Part shown: one piece after another, positions 25,839 through 39,400 of the stretch
Layout of the letters: every line of letters starts with the position of its first letter
Numbering within the stretch: position 1 is the stretch's first letter
Program-made: the position numbers and the translations under genes
The notes under the pieces: generated by a model
Database searches by the model: none
Told to the model about the DNA's origin: nothing
The model's input: only the letters and a program-made list of their open reading frames with translations
Source: Anoplopoma fimbria
Taxonomy: Eukaryota; Chordata; Actinopteri; Perciformes; Anoplopomatidae
DNA: 64,000 bases
Assembly (NCBI RefSeq): GCF_027596085.1
Contig: NC_072472.1
Location: forward strand, 5,518,745 to 5,582,744
Reading direction: 5' to 3'

Positions 25839-28800
25839 CCCCACATGAGAGAAAAATAACATAATAAGCAAAAAACTATATGTGAAGAAACTCTTCAATA
25901 GGTTATTTTGTGCTGCAGTTTTGGAGGTGAGTGGGAGGCATTGCGGCACACAGCTTTTACTCAGTAATCAAAAGGTCACACAATGAAATCCAATGTTTCC
26001 ATCACACTTTAGTTTGTCTTTTTCAATAACTTGATGGAAATTGGTTGGAAAAGCTTTTCTGTGAAATGTTACGAAAATGTATTCATATTACTGACTAAAA
26101 GTCTGAATGAAATCACATCTATTCATCCGTTTTTGCCATCTAACATAATGTTGTAGGTTTAATTTGAATGCGTTAATAGTTTTGTTTTGTTAAAGGGAAG
26201 AAAACGGTCTTTGAGGTTGGAAATTGGAAATTGGAAATTGTCAATTGTCAATGTGATTTGTCAACACTGTGACAGTCTGCACTGCATAAGATATAAGGCT
26301 AGACTTACAAAGCCCATATTTATTGGCTTTATCGAAATATAGTCTTGTATTCAGATTTGCTTTGAAGTAGAACACAGGACAAGGGATTTGCAGAGACAGT
26401 AAAAATGCAATTTAGTTTCAATTGGACAAGTAAAACTACCATCTAGATACATTCCATTACAAGCAAAAGTCCTTCATTCAAAACATTACTTTAAATAAAG
26501 TAGACTATTCTGAGCAAAATGTACCCAAGTATAAAAAGTAAAAGTAATGATTGATGAAATTAATGAAAACAATGAGGACAAGGTCAATGCATTGTCAGGT
26601 TTACATGTTTTTAAGGTTGTATCTATCAATCAATAGAAAAATCCTTTATCGTCATCCTTTCATCAGTTTTTTTCAGTTCATCTGTTTTGGATATAAACAC
26701 ACTCAAATGAAAGCAGAAACTCAGCACAACATTATAATAATTTGTCTGATTTCCATTCAAGTGTTAAGCTATTTTTCAGCAAACTTTTGAAATGTTGCAA
26801 AATTGAAGTGTGATCAAGGTTTGGAGCGGACTAAAGAGTCGTTTTGGTCATGTTACACATGGCTGTTATTTGCCAGGGAACATAATAGAAGTAGAGTTTA
26901 TGATCCAGAGGTTGTGAACCAGAAACAAAACCTTACCTCTCCTTGGCCACCTAAACCATGTTCAATAGAAAAACGGAGAGAGGTCTTCAGGAACTCCTTT
27001 CATTTTGTCAAGTTTTAATTTACCTTTCATGTCAGCTGGTATTGGCCATGTTTCAAGCTCGGTTGAGACGAAGAAAAGCGATTGGGCATTATGGGAATAT
27101 ACAAGAAGTTGCAGAAACAGCAGATCATGTGAATGGGAACATGGTTGTTGTCTCATTTAAAAGTGCTGGAGTATAGAGCCAATCCAAAACCGTCTTCCTC
27201 CTTATTGACCTCATTATGTGGCTCCATTCACAGAGGAAGCTGCTTCCAAATCAAGAATTTTGTTGTTGAGCTGTGCGTAGAGCTGAGCTCAACTACACAT
27301 CAGAGAGCTGATGTTTAATGTAGACAAGTTTTGTAGCTATGGTTCATGTTTGCAAATCTCTTCCTTGTCAAACCCGTCACTTTGTAGTTTTGTAGTTTTG
27401 TATGCAAGGGTTGTTTAATAAAGTAATTACAGAAACTGCAGTTTTTTCACAGCTGGTGAAGATACAACTTAGTCTCAACAATATTACTCTCACTTTTTTA
27501 GGTTTTTGGGGAGGCTAGGTTCAGCCTTATTTGCATAAATCTAATCGTTTTGACTTTGACTGCTCCGTCGTCCTCACATTGAGGACGGGGTATTCCGCTT
27601 CACACTCGTCTCTCCGGGTGATTTTAATCCACTTTGTCAGCACTGTCTCTACAGCCTTCCTCCGTCTTCCCCACACAACAAGCTCAATTTTAAGGGGAAA
27701 TACAGTAAAGTGTCATATATTTCTGTATTTTCTCTCTTTGATCTGGCCAGGGAAAAAAAAGTCCTGCACCAGACATGGCTCTTCTCTTGAGTCTCATTTT
27801 CCCATCCTTCCATCGTATCCTCGGACCGTTCATGGAGAGAGCACACCCACCATGAAGTGATGGAAGCAGAGAGAGGGATGGAGGAAGGATGGGGGGTGGG
27901 AGGGGTGAAAGAGGGAACACCAAAGGGAAGTAGACACGGAGGATGGGAGAATGCGAGGCAGGCAGATATCGGGGGTGTGAGGAGGATGTAACGGAGATAA
28001 AAATCCGTTTGAGCTGAAGTGGGGTTGGGAGGAAGCTAACAATTTTCTGCATGAATCGGCTTGGCTCATCATAGCTGTCGGGGGAAATGTGTCGGTAACA
28101 TTGTGCGTGAGCATGTGTGTGTGATATGATAAACATTTGCTGCTGCTGCTTCCAGCATGTCTCCAGCACCCCCCCCCCCACCCCCTTTCCAAACCCTCAG
28201 GCTTCTGCCAGCTTCTCCTTCGAATATCACAGTGCAAAGTGGACTGACACCCACATGCAAACACATTACATCAGGTTTCCCCCCCCGCACTGGGCTTCTA
28301 CACTAAAAGGAAGAGATGTGATTAATTTGGCAGCTTCTTTTGAGGATGTCATCCAGGTTTTACTGCCAAAGGAAAGGGCCGTGGGAGTGTGTTTACTCTT
28401 CTATTTGGTTCGTTTAACCACAGAAATTAAAGCTGATATAGGAATCTGTATTGCTGACTTCTTTATGGAGACCTATGATGAGTTACCTTTGGCTCCAAAT
28501 AGATATTTCCCCTGAAGAAGAAGTAAAGCTAGCTCACTTAAACACCAGGGCCCAATTCCAATCCTGCCCCAACACCCTCCTACTCCTTTACACAGTGAAC
28601 TCCATTTGGAGTCACACTCACAGCTGAATGTAGCAACCTCTGAACCCCAAAACCCCCACGAAATGATCCAAGAAATTGAACATATTTGTTTTCTAGTTTA
28701 AAATGTTGGCATTAGAACTGTGTTGTGTTGTGTAGTACTGCACAAAAAAAACATTTTTGAGATCTCTCTACTTCTAGCCCTGAAGGAGCTATTTCCATAG

Positions 28801-29092
28801 AGCTGCAGGACTTATATAAATTGCACTGAAAAACAAAACTGCTCCGGGTTCAGAATCCACAAAGAGTAAAATGTGACATCAGAAAACAACTGCTTCGGGG
28901 GTTCAAAAGGGTAAAAGTGTATGCAAGCTCCAGGACAAACTTACCTCTCTCTGGCTGAAACAGGAACTGTCATGACTCATCGTAACCATTGGTTTTGTAA
29001 CAGCTAATTTGAATAAGCTGCAATCTAAAACTATGGAAAGAAAGAAAATAAACATGGATAACCTTTTTCTTGTTTTAAAGTCTGATGTTTAT
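25035..29092. other. Non-coding stretch with small repeats
   Basis: It holds an AAAT run (about 25095-25112), a TA run (25808-25831), a triple TTGGAAA unit (about 26218-26240) and a purine-rich block (about 27840-27990) with C runs at 28172-28181 and 28280-28286. The long frames at 27690-28264 (minus) and 28117-28515 (plus) overlap this skewed sequence and show no family motif, so I do not call them genes. Confidence 0.45.
25808..25831. repeat. (TA)12 microsatellite
   Basis: A pure TA run followed by ACACATATCC. Confidence 0.9.
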
Positions 29093-29997
29093 TAGACCTG
29101 TGGGGGGTACTGCGGGAATATGGGGTACCTGGTTCGTTACTACGAGCCATTCGGTCCTTGTATGACCAAAGTGAGAGCTGTGTCCGGATACTCGGCACAA
29201 AGTCGAGCTTGTTCCCAGTGCGTGTTGGCCTCCGCCAGGGCTGCCCATTGTCACCAATCCTGTTTGTGATTTTCATGGACAGGATTTCAAGGCGCAGCCG
29301 GGGGGAGGAGAGTTTCCGGTTTGGGGACCTCAGAATCACATCCCTGCTTTTTGCAGATGATGTGGTTCTGTTGGCTTCTTCAGAACGTGACCTTCAGCAC
29401 GCACTGGGGCGGTTCACAGCCGAGTGTGAAGCGGTCGGGATGAGAGTCAGTACCTCCAAGTCTGAGGCCATGGTTCTCTTCCGGAAAACGGTGGATTGCA
29501 CCCTCTGGGTTGGGAGTGAGTCACTGCCCCAAGCGAGGGAGTTCAAGTATCTCGGGATCTTATTCACGAGTGAGGGTAAAATGGAGCGGGAGATGGACAG
29601 GCGGTTCGGTGCAGCGTCAGCAGTGAGATCGCGGATACAAGCGGCTGAAATGAGCTTCCTCAGTGGCTGGGCTCAGCCTTAGAGATAGGGTGAGGAGCTC
29701 AGACATCCGGAGGGAGCTCGGAGTAGAGCCGCTGCTCCTTTGCGTCGAAAGGGGCCAGCTGAGGTGGCTCGGGCATCTGATCAGGATGCCCCCTGGACGC
29801 CTCCTTTAGAGGTTTTCCAGGCACGTCCAACTGGTAAGAGGCCTCGGGGTAGACCCAGAACACGCTGGAGAGATTATATATCTCGTCTGGCCCTAGGAAC
29901 GCCTCAGGGTCCCGGACGTCTGGAGGACCCTCCTTAGCTTGCTGCCCCCGTGACACGGCCCCAGATAAGCAGACGAAAATGGATGGATGGATGGATG
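29093..29997 (+). mobile_element. Rex3/RTE-like LINE, 5'-truncated insertion with GATG tail
   Basis: The insertion starts inside the reverse-transcriptase domain and runs to a 3' tail of GGATAAGC-like sequence followed by GGATGGATGGATGGATG. Short GATG-type tails are characteristic of Rex3, and CAGGGCTGCCCATTGTCACC (from about 29239) matches the site of a commonly used Rex3 primer as I remember it. The flanks share GATGTTTAT (29084-29092 and 29994-30002), a probable target duplication that overlaps the tail by GATG. Compared with the fragment at 1-410 there are at least three internal losses: the sequence between AASAV and RSRIQ (about 29623), a few bases near 29660, and about 33 bp near 29912. 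Confidence 0.93.
29098..29682 (+). pseudogene. LINE reverse-transcriptase remnant
   Basis: The reading frame is open from the 5' truncation point, through WGVLREYGV, to a stop at 29680-29682. It carries VGLRQGCPLSP (motif 4) and LLFADDVVLL with the catalytic FADD box (residues 65-68 counted from codon 29158), then KSEAMVLFRKTVDC and REFKYLGILFTSEGK of the palm/thumb. The fingers and the first catalytic Asp motif lie upstream of the truncation and are absent. A deletion joins AASAV directly to RSRIQAAEMSF, and a small deletion then shifts the frame so the protein ends FLSGWAQP. The remaining C-terminus continues in another frame (29740-29937). It is not functional. Confidence 0.9.
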
Positions 29998-32875
29998 TTT
30001 ATGAGCTGAATATGGCACTACTCCACATAAAACATGCATGCGAGTTGAACTGGGTATAGAGCTGGTGAAGGGGCTGGCTTTGAATCAGGTCTGGTTTTTT
30101 TGTCAGCCCTGGATGATCTTTATGAGCATTAAATATGGATTTAAACCCCTGTGTGTTAGAGAGACAGAATAGCTCAGTTGACAAGAACTGTGATTCAGCC
30201 TGGTGCTGAGTGTGTTTTTTACACTATGTTTGATCATATTTAATGCAGACATCAAACTAAACATCAGACGTAAGGACTTTGAACTAAAAATTGCGTGCAA
30301 CAATTGCTTGTTTTATCCTTTTCATGTCTGAATTTTTTATGCCCCTCTACTAGTTTGACAGTTTCTATGATGTCGTATTTTAAACCCTGACCCGTAGAAA
30401 CACAGAGTCCCGTCTGTACACAGCCGTAAACACGATGAATCAAAGATGAATGCTTTTTTTTTTTATTTGCTGAATTTGTAACCATTTGACTTTCACTTGT
30501 GGATCAGACGCATTGTACCAAATGAAACACTACACAATTACATTCATAAAAAAACGTGTTAGCAAATCCCATATAAAGGGCAGTTGACATTGCTTACCAC
30601 CAGCAAACTTTGAAGAAGCATGTAAATATTTAAAAGCTTGTGAAAAAAGGTGTCATCATTAACAAAAAAGATTATTGAAACAGAAGTAAAAATGGTCCCC
30701 GGCAAATTCAACTAAATTAAGCTGAACCTAAAAAATAAAATAACTAATGAGCAGCACTGCAAGTTGCCATCTCCTCTCCCCAAACTCCAGTTACTATCTG
30801 ACACTCACCCAACTGGAACCTACCGTCTGCCCAGTAGGGTGAGCTAAAGAGGGACGCAGCATTAAATTACACAGAAGAAATTTGAAAGAAATTGACATAA
30901 GATATCTCAGCTATTGCACACATGCATACTGGTGGATGCATGTGGACCAAATTTAACAGAATAGAATTCAATGCAGATCTATTTGACCTCTCCTGCATCT
31001 TAACAGTATCCGGCCCCCTCCCTGCTAAGAGGACATGATGATGCAAAACGGTTTTCACTATCCCTGTTTGAGCATTTGATCAACCCAACATCCCAGGTAG
31101 GACAACGAAAAAAAACAACAACATCATACACAGGTGAACCCCTTTTAACAGATGATACTCCAATAAAACATTCAAATTACACAAGCTTGTCTGATAATCT
31201 GAAAATTTACCCGACGAACATTGGAAAGCAGGACTTAAAACAGACAAAACACATGTTGGGGAACTGGGGATATGAACGAGAGAAGAGCAGAGTTTTAAGA
31301 CACATTTAGAAAAAAATAAAAAAATTGTTTCACTTGAGCCGGCATCTCATGGTTGCTTCCCTTAAATAGGTCATAGGAGGTGAGACAAATTCTACAATTT
31401 AAAGAGCTTTTCACATTCAGCTTTTTAAACTTCCCCATTTATACACATTGCATACAGACCAGAGGCGCTGCAATTGGATGTATATGAGAATAAATAACCA
31501 TTTCACGACTTGTTTTCAATGGGGTAAACACGCTCCGTCAGCAGAATGTCTGACCCCACTGTGGCCCCTGTGGGTGCAGCAAAGCTATTTAAATCAAACA
31601 AGAACCGCATCAGCCGAGATGTTCACATCACCCACTCACACACACACGAACTGGAAAATCTAAGACATATACTGTCTTGGTATAATGGAAACCACCATGG
31701 GGGCTTTAACCTACAAAACTCAAGACACCAAGACACAAACACTCTCATTTAGACTCAGGCATTTAGTCCAGGCAGTGCTAAAGACAACAGATAAACAAAA
31801 GCAAATTAAAAGTGAGAGCCCCTCTGTGATACTAGATACTCCATAAACCTCCCTGAACAACCTCCAACGTCTTAAACGATTCTGTGGCAGTCAGACTTAA
31901 GACATGAGGGGGTGGAGGCAGAGTTGGAGAGGGAGAAATTGTGAATACAAGATGAGTGGGGTTTTTATTGGGGGGAGGTGGAGAAGATAAAGTGAAAATA
32001 ATATAACGAGAAGAGATCACAACAAGTTGTGACAACCAAAGAACAAAAACTAGCGTGAAGACTGTCTGAAGAGAAAGATGAAGATGTTCATTTTCTCTGA
32101 TATCTCAACCAGCTCTTCTCCCACCACACACTGTTTGGATGTGATGCGTCTGTCTGGCAGGGAATCTTGGGAGTTTCCAATTAAATCTCAGCCAGAGAGT
32201 CCCAACCAGACATATCTTTTGGGGAACATATTCCTCTCCAAAAAAATATATATAGCTTTTCTTTGGCCATAACATACTATATCAATCACATGATGGAAGA
32301 CACAAGTACACAAGGTGAGAAGGAACAGAACTTTAAACAGTGCACTAAAAGGAAAAGAAAAAGAAAAGCAAGCATAAAGCTTAAAGGTGTGTTAGGATTA
32401 AACAGGAAGTGAAATCTCGAGCTGCAGCAATTGCAAACAAGGTCGATGGAATAAAAGTTAGTGCACACAAACAGACGTGGGTGCGTTGCATGTGGCACAA
32501 ATAGCTTAGAACTATTCTGTTTCTATTCGTAGTTGTTGGCGTTTAGCTTTTCAAAAAACAACATTTTCCCCGTTGCCAAGAAACCGCTCATTCCCACTTG
32601 TTGCATGCAAAGGGAGGGACGCACTGGCAAGTTGTATTCATTAAAGAAAGAAAGAATACCAACTCATTTGATCTGATGAATCTCTTTAGTAAAATTGAAG
32701 ATTTTGTTGGATGTTCAAAGTTCATTGTTAATAAAATGTCCTTTGCTATGATCGTCCAATACTGATGCCCATAGTCTTACATTGGAGTTACTTAAAAGCA
32801 GCTCTAAAGACACCAAAGGAGGTCTTGCATATTGGTATAAAGACTCAGCAGGCAACTGCCCAAGCAGCAGTATTT
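29998..32875. other. Non-coding stretch, nothing recognised
   Basis: AT-rich sequence with T and A runs and short chance frames. No transposon ends, RNA gene or exon could be supported. Confidence 0.45.
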
Positions 32876-33487
32876 AGCTGTGTCCCAATCCATGACGAGG
32901 CTGTCCCATTTTGAAGACTCCTTCTAATGCAGCCGACAGATGCAGCCTACTTTTCCCAGATTCGGAGGATACAACTGATGGATCCTTCACGGCCCAACAT
33001 ATCCCAAGATTCATTGCGTGCCGGTGAAGTTGATTTGATGACCAGCAACGGGAGAATTCACATTTAAATGTAATTATTGGGTTTTAACTCACGTGAATAT
33101 CTACAGATGCAAATATTTAAACAAAAAACAAGGGACCTGATCAGATCACACTTATGTTAAAATGATCGGTTAAGTTACGTGACATGCTATTAGCTAACCA
33201 GCTAACGCTACCGAGAGCCGCTGCGCTATTTAAAGCAGCTCGTCCATTTTAAACTTTTAACTTAAGCTTTTCCTCTTTTATACTATTAGGACAACCACCT
33301 CTGGTTGCTAGGAGACGCGAGCGGCAAAAGGGTGGGGCGCGCGAAAAGCTGGTGACTCAAACATGAAATCATCTGATGACCAGACCGTCTCATTTCAGAG
33401 AGCGCTCGGTCTAGCCTTCGTGGTATTCAAAGGACGCGGCCGATGTAGACCTTGAAGGCTGGGTCCTGTGTGGATTGGGACACAGCT
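32876..33487. mobile_element. Terminal-inverted-repeat DNA element, 612 bp, non-autonomous
   Basis: The ends AGCTGTGTCCCAATCCA (32876-32892) and TGGATTGGGACACAGCT (33471-33487) are perfect 17-bp inverted repeats. TTT lies directly outside on both sides and may be a 3-bp target duplication, as in PIF/Harbinger elements, although the usual TWA is not seen. The interior has no transposase frame. It contains a GC-rich patch near 33300-33350 (GGTTGCTAGGAGACG, GGGGCGCGCG). The ends match a widespread teleost element type that I recognise; the superfamily remains uncertain. Confidence 0.85.
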
Positions 33488-36400
33488 TTTGTTGCCCTGG
33501 GAGTGGGACCAGTCTGAGCTGTTTGTGATCCATGAACAATGATTACACAAAACACTCGAGGGGTGGAATTAACATAAAATAAAGCAAGGCTGAAAGACAT
33601 TTTACGCTCGATCCAAACAGATTTTATGAACTAGGCTACGCACTTTATTCCCATTGAGTTCTGAGTCTGTTCTGAGCTACGACATTGAAGAGGGAAAGCT
33701 GATTCCTTTATTGAAGCCGAAGCATTATTGAAACTAAGCGGCATGGTAACACCTTGTAAGCTCTAAACCCAGCAGCCGATATGTGCCCTCCAACCACCAC
33801 CACCACCACCACCACCCGCTCCCCCCTGTACAGTTGTTTCCCGGTGGATCGATCATAATGAAGGTGTGGCTGTAATGGATCGCGAGGGCCTTGAGGATGG
33901 CTGAACTCTGACGCCTGTCACAGCAGAGATAGAAGATCAGGGATAGGGTCTGATTCATTGCTCCCCCCCCGTCTCCCACCTCCTCCCCCTTCACTCCTCC
34001 AGCCTATTAACATCCTGGTTGGATTACGGATGGGCCACACACAGGGGAGCGTGCTCTCTCCTGTCCTCCCACTGTACTGTTCCCCATTTGAGTGTCTCAT
34101 TTTCACTTAATTCCTCCACGTCCTGTCCGTCTCGTTTCATCTTCCTCACTCACACTGCTGTATTTCAATCCCTCGCTCGCTCTACCTCCGCTGTTTTTTT
34201 TCCCTTCTCCATTCAATCCCATCATTTTCTCTTCCTCACCCTCTGCCCTCTCTCTCTCTCATCCCGCCATCACTCCTTTCTTCTTCTACTTCAGTCACCC
34301 CTTTACACCTCTCAGCATTTATCTAACCCCTTGATTACCTCGTCCTCCATTCATCTCTTTTCCCCCGGGCCTCCACCGACTCTCCCGTCTCTTCTTATTA
34401 ACCACTTCTCCACCCATTGCCACAATCTCTTTGCATCAATGTTTGTTTCCCCTCATATATCTGCAAATGGGTCTTCCAACTGATGCAACAGACTTGTGTG
34501 TGTTAAGAAGAATAAGCCTGGAGTTTTTGTATCTTTGTATCAATATCAACACATTCCCTGGAAGACAAGTAAACCAACAATGAAATCATCCTGCTAACAA
34601 ATATTATTTTGTTTTATAGCCACGGCCTGATTTACATGATTGCTCAAGGCCAGAGATCTAAACGGTGCCCAAAAATATTCAAAAGCACAAAAAAAAGAGT
34701 CAAATTGTTATGCTAAGTGTATTCTGAAACAATTCAGCAACTGTACTTATGATTTCGGTGTCATTGAGCATTCTCAGGGACGCAGCTACATGCTTCATAT
34801 AGTTTTACAAGCTTTTTTTTATTGTATTGAGAGGTCAATCAGTCAATGTGATATTGAATATGTTGTAGATTGTAATTTAAGCTTGCGTTAAAGTGAGTAT
34901 ACCTGATTCGGTTTCAGTAAGACATGCTGACACTTCCATGACGTTGGTTGACTTGAAGAGATATTAGAAACAGAACGGTCAACATCGATGCCACAATATC
35001 CAGATTTTTTTAACGCTATGGGTCCAGTTCGCAAAACACTGGATGTCTTTCACCTCCCATAACGTAACTGAATGTACATTTTTAATTAAATCCCTGCTGC
35101 CCAGGCCACATTTTTACTTTTTAAAATTGTAGTTGTTTCCAAGTCCAAAATGAGATGTTCTCCACCAGAACCACAGAAGACATGATACAGTCGTACTTTA
35201 AGGTGTGACAGGTGTGATTCAATAAATGTACTGCCTTGCCGCATATTATAAAAAAGATGTTTGGCAATCAGCAGTCAATTAGATAATGTTCTGATTTGCT
35301 CTGATGCCCAGATGCAAATTCAATCAGGACATTCTTAATTGTATATGAACAATTTTCCACCAATAGCCATGTACAAATACAAAATCTCAACCTTATAGTT
35401 CCTTGCCTGAATTTAACCATTCCAGATCCATCACCAACATATCCGCCTCACGCCTCATACCTAAGCAATTTCTATTCATTTATTTTAAATATAATTTAAT
35501 ATCCAGAAGGAATTAAATGAATCCTCGCTATTTACACTATTTACAACTTCACTTGTAATGGAAAATACGTGTAGGTATTAATTATGATTTTTTTAGTTGC
35601 AAAGCTTCAATAAACTTTCCACTGTTAATGAGGTCCAGTCCTGTCGCCAATAACAAACATTGGTCAACATGTGAATTGTATATTTTTTGACATATGATGA
35701 AGATGAGTAATTGAGACGAATACGGTATGTTATCATTACATTGACTGTATTCGGTTTCTCAAAAAATCAGTTTGTTCAGAAAGTAATGTAAAATGCCTGG
35801 TAGCGCTTCCGTTTCACAATCAGGAGGAAGACTGACATTTAATTCACCCCTCATCTGTTCTCACCACAGCTCATGTTCTCGGCTCTCCTTATCTACTCTT
35901 CTCTAATTTCCTCTCCTCTTATCGTGTCCCATCACCCCTCCTCATCTCAGCGACCCTTCTCCCCTCCTTTCTTTTCATTTCCTCTCCTCTCCTCGTCGCT
36001 TCCCTCATTGCTCCTGTCATGAACCCCTCCCCTTAGTCTCCTCTTCACCTCCCTCCTCTCATTCCCTTCTTCCACACGTCTCTCTCACCGCTATCCTCTT
36101 CATATTTTGAATGTGGCACTCACTAAACTCAATCTGCACAGTAGAGCCTGTAGTTTGCATCTAGCTTGTACTAGAAGGATTCCCCCCTTTCGCCACAAAA
36201 CCCCCATCGTATACATCAGTAGACTAGCCAAGGATTGCTGCTCGACTGAAGCTGCTAAATATTGTGCTGTAATTAGCTGCTTACTGTTCCATATCATGTG
36301 GACTGTTACTCTCAATTAGTAGCGACAGTGCTCACTGCTCAGTGTTTTCTGGTATTTTTCCTTCTTCCATACTAACTTAATCTGACATAACAGAAAGATG

Positions 36401-39400
36401 TGAATGTGTAGTTAAACTTATGAAATTCCAAGGAATTGGAGACGCTAAATTACACTTTCAAAGGAACAATAAGAAACGAAACATTGAAATCACTTTCTTC
36501 ATAATGTTATCATTAATCAATACATTTGATTTACTAGATGCAAGTATTGAATATTAATCAGCAGTGTATTTTTAAACTAGTAAAGACATGCAACCACAAC
36601 TCTCATATTTCTTTCTATCTGCACTACTGTTCTTTCTTCTGCTTTACTCACCTGTCTCACTTTTCATACAGCTGTTTTTTCCTACAAGGATTGCATGACT
36701 GTCGGAAATGATAAACACTTTTTGCGTTCGACTTGAATATGAAAAAAGAAAAGATCAGTGAAGAAAAGCGTTTGAAAGAGGAGAGAGACACGGGAGACAG
36801 AAGTATCTAGATGCAGACAAACGGCTCTGCATATAGCTTTTACCACATTTCCTTTCACATCAGGCAGCAGCTGTGTCTAAATAATTTTGAGTCTACATTT
36901 GTCTGCAAACTTCAATTGAGAGGAATAGAAATATGATATAAGGAAACCAAACCCCTCCAGGAGTTTCTCGCTTTCACTGAGGATAAATCACATGAAGAAG
37001 AAGAAGAAAAAAAAAAAGAAGACCAATCTCAGACTTCAGACACAATACATGACTTTTCCTTGGAAGCCAGCCACCAGGCAGACTACTCAAAGTTTACTTT
37101 TACGGGTGTAATGTGCATAACATTATGTCAGCACTATTTATTCCCACAGCCAGGAGTCTGCAGAGTGTGTCCTCAGAAACAGTGCCTCAGCAGCTAATGT
37201 ATAAATTAGAGCGAACAGGAGCCAGTGGATGAGCCAAGATAGGCACCCTGCTTGGGGCTATTTTTCATTCTATTTCAAATTTTGTTTTACTCCGTCACTC
37301 TGTTGGTATATTTCTTCAGCCCTCTTTTGCCTCCCATGCTTCTCCTACTGCGCCTACCTCATTCTGCTCAGTTTTGCAAGGTGTTTTAAATATTCTGCCA
37401 ATGATGCAATGAAGCTGCATTTTTTTTAGCAAGCAAGGAAATAGTAGATGGGATAGGAGATGAGAGGGGGTAAACACAAGCAGTGTCCAAGTTCATGAAG
37501 AGCATAAAGCAATGACTTATGGGCAAAAAAAACTGTGTGAGCACATGAGTGTATTTGTAATCAGTCACTCCTGTTCGTGATTGGTATAGCTTTATGTTTT
37601 GGAATGTGGGATGGTGACAATAAGGGACCAGCTGAGCTTGTATACATGTTTGAATGCTGTAAAATCAAACCCTGCAGTGTTTCTCATTAATGTGGATGTG
37701 TGATGAGTCAACATTTGTGAATTTATTTGCACATAAAAAATAAATCCCTCTTAAAAAAATTATTATTTAGAAGCATCTGTTTTCAATCATTTCACGATGC
37801 ACATCTTAATGAGTCCCAATTACTAATAAAGTCACATTCACACAACCTTTATCGTCATGAATCAGAAGAAAGACACTGCTTCAGAAATACAATTCCAGGC
37901 AAAGCAGCGCCTATTAATAATCTTGCATACTAAAAGACAATTAAAAGAAGTGATAAAGAAAAATATTGTTAAACATAAACTGAGTTAATTAGAATTTCCT
38001 TGCCATGTTCCAGCCCAATGAACAGCTGACAGCAGGTCATCATCAGCTACAAAAATATATAGTCGGACAAATATGTCAAACAGATGGGTTTTCCTGACAT
38101 ATCTGAACACTGTTTGTTTACATTAGACTACCCAAATTCTTTTTTAAATTTTTTAATATGGCCATTGGAGTAGTTTGCAGCTGTTCGGTAACATTTACTT
38201 ATTATTTTTAACTATACATTCTTTAATAATCTAGTTTTTAAATACTTTTAATACTGAATTTGTTAATAATGTAGTTATCATACTATAATATGAAAATGCT
38301 GGTGATGAAGGTCAAAAGTTTTTACTCACAGAATTTTCTTTTTTACAAACCAGCTTTTGTCATTTAGAAATGGCTAGAATGTGGTCCAGCTCGATGGCTT
38401 TAACTGAAGAGAAGCAGGTCAAATATTTTATGAATGACCTCACACTGTAATATTGATCTGAATGGAACTTTGGAAAGAAACTAACCTCCCTGTCCACACA
38501 CTATCCTGCAGCTAGTTCATCACCCAAATGACCAAAAGGTTTTTTTTAATATTCGGTTACATCTATATCATTGTGAATTAGGAAGCCATTGACCACAACC
38601 ATCACCCTTTTCTCCAGTGTTTTTAAATGCAGTAGGAGTAAAAAAAGAAAAAAACTGCTTCTGTTTTTTGAGCAAAAAAAGAAAACAAGTGTGATTGGGA
38701 GTCTCCAGATTGTCCCACAGCGTCAGAGGACATTTATGTTCAATTCACCATTCATCACATCCTGTTGCATCCCTGATGTTTGAGTCAATATGTGTGAAGA
38801 GGGGGTTAATGCAGCTGTTTCCTGGTGGTGATGTCTGCCATGAGCCCCCTGCATGGACTGCTGAAGAAGTGATACTGCCAACCCCTTATTGCCTGTAAAT
38901 CACATAACTCCCTCCAACATCTGGGATGGCATGCAAATATTATAATCAATATTCTGCACAGCACGCCACGCGTGCCTGAACAACACCTTGCAGGATAATC
39001 AATACCCCCTGTGCCCACCCAAAACTACTAAAAGAATCCCCTAACTTCACTCTGCCTGCCAAATAAAAACTTGGATTATAAAATCTTCGTCACGATGTTC
39101 CTTTCTGCGGTGACAGATGGGAAGCCCAGCACAGATACCTTATATGGCTCTGGTTAATTATGGTAGCATACAGTATATCGTACATATAAAACTCTCAAAA
39201 GCAGGAGTCTGCCTGTCCCAGCAGCACAAGGAAAAAGCTGACAGGTGCATATGGTCTGATCACAGGGGAGTTATTCTCTGACTCTTTTTTTTTCTCTGGC
39301 TGTCGTGATCTATGCAGGGCTGATCTCTTTCTATGTGCAGCCAGCCAAGGAATTATTCACGGAAAAATCAGCAGCGTAAATCCAGTCATACTGAATGTAA

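Noticed and set aside
27690..28264. Minus-strand frames of 163 and 144 codons
   Set aside because: They overlap each other in different frames over skewed purine/pyrimidine sequence with C runs, and contain no recognisable motif.
28117..28515. Plus-strand frame of 132 codons
   Set aside because: It starts in a CTG/C-run region and overlaps the frames on the other strand. The later part is more balanced, but nothing identifies it as an exon.
34019..34483. Plus-strand frame of 154 codons, Ser/Pro/His/Leu-rich
   Set aside because: It lies in a CT-rich tract, with a second frame open in the same place.
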